Assembly (NCBI GenBank): GCA_035772735.1
Contig: JASDFA010000027.1
Span: 34,950,001 to 35,014,000 of the forward strand
Reading direction: 5' to 3'
DNA length: 64,000 nt
From: Datura wrightii
Taxonomy: Eukaryota > Streptophyta > Magnoliopsida > Solanales > Solanaceae
Positions 55,955-64,000 of this stretch are shown here, in pieces. Every line of letters starts with the position of its first letter. Positions within the stretch are counted from its first letter, which is position 1. The notes under the pieces were generated by a model that made no database searches, was not told the DNA's origin, and saw only the letters and a list, made by a program, of their open reading frames with translations. The translations under genes were made by a program, and so were the position numbers.

Positions 55955-56606
55955 TTTCAAGTAGATTTGACCCATTGTGCAGTTTTACTTATGATTATCA
56001 GATTTTAGCTTTGGGTCATTCGAATCAGTTATGATGTTCAGTTATGTTCAGATCATGATTTTAGAAAATAGCATGCAAGCCCCACTCTCAGATTCTTATC
56101 TTGATTATGTTTTATATCATGCATGTTTTTAATGATTTTACTCAAGTGGTTTCACTCACCTTGCATACTCAGTACATTCACGTACTGACCGCATATTGTA
56201 TGTTGTCTCATTTCATGATACAGGATCCAATCTTCAGACTCAGCCCCGTCACTAGCCAATTCCAGAGTCAGCATCCAACTTCTATTGGTAAGTCCTCATT
56301 GGTGGAGGGCCTTTTCTATTCAGTTATGTTTACATATTTTCAGTTTCAGACATAGAGAGTTAGTTGGGGTCTTGTCCCATCAACTCATTAGACATAGAGG
56401 CTTTTCAGACATAGATTGTATTCGGCTTCAGATTTGCATTTGTATTTTGATGTTTTGTTGTGTTTATACTTCTAATATGTTTATTATGATAAATCTTCCA
56501 TTTTCATTTATTGAATTAGATGTATGTTTATGTCATGGGTCAACTTGGAGTCTCTCGGGGCTCCTTGTCTCGTGTCTCAATCAGGACCCATGTTCGGGTC
56601 GTGACA
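55955..56606 (+). repeat. G 5' LTR, right part
   Basis: It runs parallel to H LTR 60205-60860 (GCATGCAAGCCC, CTTGCATACTCAGTACATTC, TGATACAGGATCC-like, GGGTC-ACTTGGGGTCTC-type end) and ends GGGTCGTGACA at 56606. Together with 47966-48443 it makes about 1.1 kb, against 2.4 kb for the H LTR. Confidence 0.85.
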
Positions 56607-56610
56607 AACT

Positions 56611-56622
56611 TGGTATCAGAGA
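56611..56622 (+). other. G primer binding site (initiator tRNA-Met)
   Basis: TGGTATCAGAGA, one mismatch at the last base, 4 bp after the LTR end. Confidence 0.9.
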
Positions 56623-56816
56623 CATAGGTTTTGAAGTGTCCTAGGGTGGATGAAAGTCGCATTGAGTAGAGATTTTTCATGGGTGTGAAGCGTGCCACAC
56701 TTATGAAGAAGAGGCTACAAGACATTTAGGAAATGTTTCCTTCTTTCATGATCTATGTCGTACGGTGAAGTGTCTCTATATCCTTCTAACTCGTGCTATT
56801 CGTGATTGTAGAATCA

Positions 56817-57960
56817 TGCCTCTCTGCAGAGTCAACGACAGAAGAAATGGAAATGGAAATGGCCACGAGAATCGCAATGGGGACGGGCACCAATAGGCCC
56901 CACTAGCCCACGAGCACCATGCATCGGAGCCGATTGCCCACACTGAATTTAGGGCAGCCATTTAGATGGTAGCATAGGCCTTGACCGCCTAGGTCAATCA
57001 GTAGGTGGTAGCTCATGTCCGTCAGAACGGGAATGCGGCAGCAGCAAGAGTTAAAGATTTCTTGAGGATGAACCCTCTAGAGTTTCTGGGGTCAAAACTG
57101 GATGAGGATCCACATTAGTTTATCGATGAGATTCTGAAGATCACCCAGTTCATGCGGGTGAATGGAGAGAAGTGTTCCGACTTAGCCTTTTATTAGCTAA
57201 AAGGGGTTGGGTATATTTGGTTGAAGCAGTAGAAGGGCAGTCGGAGTAGGCCCTATCAGTTGGGATGAGTTTCACATCTCTTTTCTAGATCGGTTCTTCC
57301 CTCGTGCGATAAGGGAGCTAAAAGCGACCGAGTTTGTAAATCTAAAATAAGGAAAGATAATAGTACATGAATATACCCTAGTGTTCACTCATCTGTCCAA
57401 GTACGCCCCAAAGTTAGTGGCCGACAAGAAGGCTCGAGTGAGCAGATTTGTTCATGGAGTGGTGGACTACCTAGACAAGGATTGTAGAACTGCCATGCTA
57501 CATCATGATATGAATTTTCCTCGATCAGTTTTGTACGCCTAGAAGATGGAGGCAGTGCATCTGAGGAAGAGAGTGGCTAAGACAGCTAGCATAGATAGCT
57601 ATAGATTCTCTCAGCCGAGACTAGGTGGTGGGCATCAATAGCAGTCCTACCAACATCTTCAGCTATGAGTGTGCCATCCAAATCTAGGCACACCCAGAAG
57701 GGACGAGCATCAGGCTCTAGGGGTCAGAGCAGCAAGCCCCCAGATTCTAATATTCCAGGTTTTGACCGGTGTGGCCGGAGATACACGGGCCAGTGTTTGG
57801 TGGGTACAGGTGCTTGCTTTTGGTGTGGAAAGCCCGGACATATGCTTAGAGATGGCCCAGCAGCTAGACAGGGCCATGATAGGGGCCGAGTCCGAGCTTC
57901 CAGTTCAGCAGCTCCACAAACATGCCCAGCCTAGAAGGGGACATCTACTAGCACAAGTGG
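56817..57960 (+). pseudogene. G gag
   Basis: ATG 56817 starts a Gly/Asn/His-rich N-terminus (MPLCRVNDRRNGNGNG...) like B and H gag. RVKDFLRMNPLEFLGSKLDE and FIDEILKITQFMRVNGEKCS follow, with stops. A frameshift near 57260 breaks the FLDRFFPREMREL region. The tail (57665-57934) is open and includes a zinc knuckle, CFWCGKPGHMLRDG, where the last Cys is Gly. The same family as B and H. Not functional. Confidence 0.85.
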
Positions 57961-58448
57961 CGGTCAACGCCAAAATAGATTCTATGCCATAGCATCCCGC
58001 CAGGAGCAGGAGGTCTCCTCGGATGTAATCACTGGTATGTTACGCGTTTTCCACCTTGATGTATATGCTTTATTAGATCCAGGGGCTATTTTGTCTTTTG
58101 TGATGCCCTATGTTACTAGTTGTTTCAGAGTTAGTCCCGAAATTCTATCAGAACCCTTCTCAGTCTCTTCTCTAGTAGTGATTCAGTTGTAGCTAGACGG
58201 GTGTATAGAGATAGCCCGGTCACAGTCCTTTAGAAAATCATCTCAACAGATCTAGTAGAGTTAGTCATGACCGATTTTGATGTTATTCTCGGCATGGATT
58301 GGCTATTTGCATGTTATGCCTCAATGAATTGTAGAACCCGACAATAGAGTTCCGATTTCCAGGTGAGCCGGTCTTAGAGTGGAAGGGTAGTTTAGTTGTG
58401 CCTGTAGGTCATTTCATTTATTACCTTAAGGATAGAAAGATGATTTCT
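57961..58448 (+). pseudogene. G protease, cut by element H
   Basis: NRFYAIASRQEQEVSSDVIT and MLRVFHLDVYALLDPGAILS, so the catalytic triplet reads DPG. Then SPEILSEPFSVSS, a frameshift at about 58180, and TDFDVILGMDWLF-type sequence in another frame near 58272-58310. Coding similarity to H protease continues to 58448, where the H LTR starts inside the protease-RT linker. The rest of G must lie beyond the 3' LTR of H, outside the window. Confidence 0.82.
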
Positions 58449-60860
58449 TGTAATACCCCGGAATCACCTAGGGGTGGACCTGGGAGTTAAAAGTTGAAAA
58501 CTGCTGAAACTGGAAAAATGTTGTAGAATGAGTGACCCTACGGATCGTTGGTCCAATCAATGACCCGTTGGGACGAGTCGTTGAAAGCATTTGGTCCGGG
58601 GACAGTTGAAACAACAACCTATGTAACAACTCATTGTGGGAAACAATGAGTCACCGTTTGTAGTCATGGTGGGAGATGTACTTTAGCAGCTGGGAAGCAA
58701 CGGGTCATCCCACGACCCGTCGTGAGTTACCATGGACCGTGGTTAGCAGTCATTATTTGTGTGGTGAATGTTTCCAGTGGATTCGACGGAAGGAAACCAC
58801 AGCTCATTTGTGGATGTAACAAGTCGTGGTGAGGCTCGTTGTAGGATAAAGTGGCAAGTCTGCAAGAGGAAACAACGGTCGACAGAACGACCTGTTGTAT
58901 GGTATGATGACCCGTCATTTGTGGTTGTGGGTTGAGTTGAGACCTAAGCCTGGACAGTGTACATCATGGATCGTCACCACGAGTCGTGGTATCCTCCAAC
59001 GACCCGTTGGTTCGTTGAGTGAAGAATTTTCTATGCAATCATTAAGGGAATTTTCATCATTCCTACGTCTTAAGGCTCTATACTATGTCATTTAAGGCTC
59101 GTAATAGTGGGTTTTAGGAGGGGGAAACCTATTCTAATTCATTCCTCTCATGCATGCAAACTTAGAAAACTAAGGGAGGTGATCTAGAGCAAGCATTCAA
59201 TATTTTCATTAAAATTCTTCTTGGGCAATCAAAGAAGTGGTAGAATCAAGCCCTTTCAGGTATGTAGGGTTATAAGTGAGTGTTTCCTTCCACACCCATG
59301 TCCAATTTCTATCTAAGATATAAGAATTTCCTATGATCAAGTTATGGGGTTTTCACCCAAATGCATGAATCTTCTATTTCTTTACATGGGTATAACTAAA
59401 TAGTATTTTCATTATTGAATTACGAAGCATGGGCAGATTTTAAGTTGTTTTCAATCAAAATCATGTTTTTCGTTTTATGAAATTAAAGGCCCCTTGATAA
59501 GAACTTCATAAAAGAAGAGATTTGTGATGAATATATGATGATGATGAGATATGATGATGACAACTATGTTTCAAAGCTACCCATGATTATAATATTGTTT
59601 TCAAAAAAATGATTTGAGTAGTTCCAAGCATGATAAAGTGTTGGAAAAGGCCCTTATGTCCAGTATGTATGATGTATTATCTCTAAAGTGAGCTTACCAC
59701 ATGGTTTTGGAGCAAGGACTCCCAATTATCTTTGAGCTTGTGGTATGTTTTGAATTATAGCTTCTCATATGCATGATTTAATATTTGAGATGTACTTCAT
59801 TATTGAGCTTTGTCAATAGACAATGTTGAGATTCGTTATAAAACAATGTAGACATATGCATGCTTTTGGGAGAAGAGTCTAGCACCGAGCGGGCTAAGGG
59901 TCGATCACCTTATGCCCCAGAACTACGCGCCAACGTAGGTCGATACTATTATATATTATTGGGACCTCCATTGCGAGCTATCCCCAGCCCTAATGGCCCA
60001 TGACCTTGATATCGATATCATGGTATCGTCCTTAGCCCTGGCAAGGCTTTGGGCGGCTCTACCCACCTGAGTGTGATAGTTGGGACCACGTAAGCTCTAT
60101 CATAGTATGTCGGTTAAGTGATGAGTCTCCTAGTGTTCCTCATAATACAGTTATGCATATTTATTAATTATGATTATTATATACACATGCATGTTCTAAA
60201 AGCAAGGTTTGACTCAATGTTCAACTTTTCTTTAAATATCATATTTCAGCTTTAAGTCACTCGAGTCAGTTTAATATTATAAAGCTATGTATTATCATGT
60301 TATGAAAAGATCATGATTTCAGAAAGAATGCATGCAAGCCCTCCCCTCGAATTCCTAAAGCTTATGTTATGCTATGAAATGTTTTAAATGATTTCACTTA
60401 CTTAAGAGGTTCTTACTTACCTTGCATACTCAGTACATTCCATGTACTGACCGCATACTTTTTATGTTGTATCATTTTATGATACAAGACCCGGCTCTCA
60501 GGTTCAGCCCCACTCTTAGTCAGCTTATCGAAGTTAGCGTCTACTTGTGGTAAGTCCTCATCTTTAGAGGGATAGACTTTCAGTTTTTCTTATGTATTTC
60601 TATTTCAGTATTGTTGAGTTAGTTAGGGGTCTTTTCCCATCAACTTGTCATGTTTAGAGGCTTTTCAGACTTATGTATTTAATCAGCTTCGAATGGTGTA
60701 TTCTGATGTTATAGATGAGTTAGACTTCTTCTAAGTGTATTATGTTAATTCTTATGTTTGTTGATTGAGTTAGATGTATGCTTATGTCATGGGTCGACTT
60801 GGGGTCTCTCGGGGCTCCTTGTCCCGTGTCGCGATCCGGGCCTCCATTCAGGTCGTGATA
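58449..60860 (+). repeat. H 5' LTR
   Basis: 2,412 bp from TGTAATACCCC to GGTCGTGATA (the usual end is GTGACA, so C-to-T at the terminus). It has the word cluster (ACGAGTCGT, ACGACCCGT) at 58530-59020, then TCTATACTATGTCATTTAAG, which matches B (CCTATACTACGTCA). It also has the CACCGAGCGGG...CCTGGCAAGG cassette at 59876-60070. Confidence 0.88.
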
Positions 60861-60864
60861 AAAT

Positions 60865-60876
60865 TGGTATTAAAGC
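60865..60876 (+). other. H primer binding site (initiator tRNA-Met, decayed)
   Basis: TGGTATTAAAGC differs from the standard site by one C-to-T and one G-to-A change, both of the deamination type. Confidence 0.82.
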
Positions 60877-61202
60877 AACCCGTAGAAAATGCTTCTTTTA
60901 TGCCTCGGGTATTAGCCACAGCTCGTATTCATTCAGTAATTCTACCCCTTCTTCATTCTTGGACCTCGTTTCTTAATATTGTTACTTTTCCATGCTGTGT
61001 CTCAGGAACCTTAGGTTTGAAGTGTCCTATGGTGTTTGAAAGCCGCATTAAGTAGAGTCTTTTTCATGGGTGTGAAGTACGCCACACTTACGACAAAGAG
61101 GCTACGAGACATTTAGGAAATGTTCCCTTCTTTCATGATCTATGTCATGCGATGACAAGTCTTTCTGTCCTTCTAATTCATACTATTCGTGATTGCATAA
61201 TC

Positions 61203-62400
61203 ATGGCTCCTCGAAATGTGAATGGGAGGAGGAATGGAGATGGTGAAGTCCATAAGGATGGCAATGGTCATGTGCATCAGCAAGCCCCACCAATTCAGGA
61301 GCCCCTGGCATCAGAGCCAGTTGCTCTTGCTAAGTTCCGGGCCGCTACTCAGATGCTTGCGTAGGCCTTGACCGCTTAGGTCAATCAGTAAGCCATTGCG
61401 CATGTTCCATAAAATAGAAACGCAACGGCGGCTCGAGTCAAAGACTTCTTGAGGATGAACCCGCCGGAGTTCCTTAGGTCCAAGGTAGATGAGGACCCGC
61501 ATGAGTTCATAGATGAGATGGTCAAGATCACCCAAGTCATGGGGGTGAATGGTGTTGAGTGCAAAGAGTTGGCCTCTTACCAATTGAAGGGGGTCGCACA
61601 TATCTGGTTTCACCAATGGAAGGATAGCAAGGTCGCTGGAGCAAGTCGGATCACTTGGGAAGAGTTTCATGTTGCATTCCTAGATCGGTTCTTCCCTCGG
61701 GAGATGAGGGAACTAAAGGCAGTTTAGTTCGTAAATTTGAAGCAAGGTAGAATGACAGTGTAAGAGAATTCCCTTGAGTTCACTCGCCTATTGAAATATG
61801 TCCCTTAGTTAGTTGCTGACCAGAGGACGCGGGTGAGCAGATTTGTGCATGGGATAGCAGGCTATTTGGACAAGGAATGCAGGATTTCTATGCTCCATTA
61901 GGATATGGACTTCCCTCGAATGGTGTTGTATGCCCACCAGATGGAGGCGGCACATTCGAGAGAGTGAGAGGCCAAGAGGGCCAGGACCGATGACCGCAGA
62001 TTTTCTCAATCGAGATCAGAAGGTGGGCACCATCAGCAGACCCACCAAAGATCATCCGCCCAGGCTTCTTCAGCATTGAGTGTGCCATCCCGACCTAAAC
62101 ATGATCATAGAGGGAGAGCATCAGGCTCGAGGGGCCAGAGCAGCAGACCCACAGATTCTAGCATCCTAGCTTGTTGCAGATGTGGTAGGGGGCACTCAGG
62201 CCAGTGCTTGCAATGTTCAGGAGCTTTTTTCGGGTGTGGATAGCCTGGGCACATGCTCAAAGATTGTCCAGTAGTGAGATAGGATCATGTTTGGGGTAGT
62301 GGCCTAGCTTCTAGTTCGGCAGCCCCTCTCTCACGCTCAGTACATCAGGGGGCATCTATTAGTACAACTAGTGGTCAATGCCAGAATAGATTCTATGCTT
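61203..62400 (+). pseudogene. H gag
   Basis: ATG 61203 (MAPRNVNGRRNGDGEVHKDG) in one frame across most of the gene: RVKDFLRMNPPEFLRSKVDE, EFIDEMVKITQVMGVNGVEC, YQLKGVAHIWFHQWKDSKVA and FLDRFFPREMRELKAV, then TAG (61725-61727) and further stops. ADQRTRVSRFVHGIAGYLDK follows, and a zinc region CCRCGRGHSGQC, then CG-stop-PGHMLKDC. Stops (61362, 61377, 61389, 61410 and others) are mostly TAG/TAA in Gln positions of the family. Far better kept than G gag. Confidence 0.88.
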
Positions 62401-62435
62401 TAGCATCCCGTCAGGAGCAGGAGGTCTCCCCGGAT

Positions 62436-62795
62436 GTGGTCACTGGTATGTTGCGAGTTTTCCATATTGATGTTTATTCTTTGCTAGATTCGGGGGCTAC
62501 CTTATCTTTTCTGACACCTTATGTGGCCAGTATCTTCGGAGTCAGTCCCGAAGTCTTGTCAGAACCCTTCTCAGTTTCCACTCTAGTAGGTGACTCAGTT
62601 ATAACTAGACGGGTGTATAGAGGTTTCCCAATCTCAGTCCTTCATAAGGTCACCTCAGCAGATTTGACAGAGTTAGCCATGACCGATTTTGATGTTATTC
62701 TCGGCATGGATTGGCTATTTGCATTCTATGCTTTAGTTAATTATAGAATCTGGGCAGTAGATTTTAGATTTTTGGGTGAGACGGTCTTAGAATGA
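62436..62795 (+). CDS. H protease (open domain of a broken gag-pol)
   Basis: 119 open codons: VYSLLDSGATLSFLTPYVAS with the complete D-S-G-A catalytic motif, then VSPEVLSEPFSVSTLVGDSV and ELAMTDFDVILGMDWLFAFY. It would process the H polyprotein but has no own start signal. It is part of the gag-pol frame and is bounded by a TGA near 62793. Of the six proteases in the window it is the best preserved together with that of D. Confidence 0.78.
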   Translation: MVTGMLRVFHIDVYSLLDSGATLSFLTPYVASIFGVSPEVLSEPFSVSTLVGDSVITRRVYRGFPISVLHKVTSADLTELAMTDFDVILGMDWLFAFYALVNYRIWAVDFRFLGETVLE

Positions 62796-62799
62796 AGAG

Positions 62800-64000
62800 G
62801 TAGTTCAGCTTTGCCTGCAGGTCATTTTATCTCTTACCTAAAGGCCAAGAGGATTATTTCTAAGGGGTGTATGTACCATCTAGTTAGGGTTAAGGATGTC
62901 GAGTCCGAGACCCTGACTAACCCAGTTAGTTCCAGTAGTATGTGAGTATCCAGAGGTATTTCCTTATGATTTTCCAGGTGTTCCTCCTGAGAGGGAGATT
63001 AATTTCGGTATTGATCTTCTTCCCGACACCCAGCCTATATCTATTCCTCCATACAGGATAGCTCTAGCTGAGCTAAAAGAGTTAAAAGAGAAGTTGAAGA
63101 ACTTGTTAGATAAGGTTTTCATTAGACCGAGCAAGTCTCCATGGGTGCACCAGTTCTCTTTTTTCGAAAGAAGGATGGTTCTCTTTACATGTGTATTGAC
63201 TATCAGCAATTGAACAAAGTCACCGTCAAGAATAGGTATCCTTTACCCAAGATCGATGATTTTTTTGACTAGCTTTGGGGTGTGAAGTGTTTTTCAAAGA
63301 TAGATCTCAGGTCCGACTATCATTAGCTCAGAGTTCGGGAGAGTGATATCCCGAAGACAACCTTCAGGACACGGTATGGCCATTATGAGTTTGTAGTTAT
63401 ATCTTTTGGACTAACGAATGCTCCTTCAGCTTTCATGGACTTGATGAACAGGGTGTTCAAACAATATCTGGACATGTTCGTTATTATGTTCATTGATAAT
63501 ATCCTTATATACTCTCGGAGCAAGGAGGAGCATGCCGCTCATTTGAGAGTAGTATTTTAGACTCTCAAGGATCGCCAATTGTATGCCAAGTTCAGCAAGT
63601 GGGAGTTTTGGTTGGACTTTATAGCATTTTTTGGGCCATGTGGTATCAAGTGAGGGCATAACGGTAGATTCTCAAAAAATCAAGGCGGTGAAGAATTGGC
63701 CTAGACCGATGAATCCTTCAGATATTCAGAGTTTCTTGGGTTAAGCTGGTTACTATCGTAGGTTTGTTGAGGGTTTCTCATCTATTGCAGTACCTTTGAC
63801 CAAGTTGACTCAGAAGAAGGTGAAAGTCCAATGGTCGGAGGCTTGCGAGAAGAGCTTTCAAGAGTTGAAGACTCAACTTACTTCCGCACCGGTGTTAACC
63901 CTACCTGAGGGTACTGATGGGTTTGTAGTGTATTGAGATGCTTCAAGTATCGGACTTGGTTGTGTGTTGATGCATCATGGGAAGGTGATAGCATATGTCT
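62800..64000 (+). pseudogene. H reverse transcriptase and RNase H start, mutated active site
   Basis: Recognised pieces in order: KGCMYHLVRVKDVESETL; then, after a frame change near 62925, YEPVVPEVFPYDFPGVPPER-like sequence; PIPPYRIALAELKELKEKLK-like sequence (63030-63110); LFFRKKDGSLYMCIDYQQLN; RTRYGHYEFVVISFGLTNAP. The catalytic box is VIMFIDNILIYSRSKEEH (FIDN at 63489-63500), with Asn for the second catalytic Asp, a single G-to-A change. A frameshift follows near 63630, and the window ends in RNase H (VVY-stop-DASSIGLGCVLMH). Not an active polymerase. Confidence 0.87.

Larger units (their letters stand above)
58449..64000 (+). mobile_element. Chromovirus H (3' part off window), inserted in G
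   Basis: 5' LTR, PBS, gag, protease and RT in order on the plus strand, with the window ending in RNase H. It belongs to the same family as B and G. The left flank is GATTTCT of the G linker. The right flank and target duplication are outside the window. Confidence 0.92.

Noticed and set aside
1..64000. A new defence system, metabolic cluster or host gene
   Set aside because: Every stretch with coding similarity is retroelement gag/pol, the A2 third ORF, or the pararetrovirus. I could not support anything else.

Overview
This window is plant nuclear DNA, apparently from a dicot. Almost all of it is nested, decayed LTR retrotransposons of the Ty3/gypsy group, plus one endogenous pararetrovirus (family Caulimoviridae). 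I see no host protein-coding gene, rRNA or tRNA gene. Solanaceae is my best guess for the source (inference from general LTR style, a hAT-like MITE of a kind common in that family, and the pararetrovirus type). The sequence alone does not prove it.

Left block, about 1-27650. This is a three-level nest of Athila-type elements and one chromovirus. Element C (minus strand; gag fragment, PBS and LTR at 24815-27651) abuts element A2 (plus strand, 6385-24814; RNase H, integrase, a third env-position ORF and its 3' LTR). A2 is broken by A1 on the left (minus strand, 1-6384; complete gag, then pol to the window edge) and by B (minus strand, 6799-16343; a full-length chromovirus with two LTRs and a perfect 5-bp target duplication, ATATT). 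The A2 reading frame continues exactly across the B insertion.

Middle, 27652-29513, is AT-rich non-coding DNA with a MITE-like piece and a CACTA-like terminus. From about 29514 to 37298 lies degenerate chromovirus D (plus strand), cut on its right by LTR piece F (37299-38350 and 47843-47965). F is split by element E (38351-47837), a full-length chromovirus with two LTRs of about 2.1 kb and a near-perfect target duplication (ACATG/ACACG).

Right block, 47966-64000. Element G (plus strand) has a 5' LTR interrupted by a pararetrovirus block of about 7.4 kb (48521-55918) that sits inside simple-sequence DNA: (TA)n(GA)n on the left and (TG)n on the right. The viral block consists of two head-to-head pieces. 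A minus-strand piece carries coat protein, protease, RT, RNase H and a downstream ORF, plus the promoter. A plus-strand piece starts at the tRNA-Met primer site and carries the movement protein. Element G itself is cut in its protease by element H (58449 to the window end).

Coding capacity. Only A1 gag and the H protease are open reading frames of respectable length. A1 gag-pol keeps one frame for about 1,600 codons and is broken only by stop codons, all reachable by C-to-T change. Every other element also has frameshifts. RT catalytic boxes are lost in E (FIGD) and H (FIDN). The least ordinary signals are non-coding: clusters of short palindromic words in the presumed U3 of unrelated LTR families, an AGGCAA-loop hairpin repeated after the A2 integrase, and the structure of the pararetrovirus insertion.
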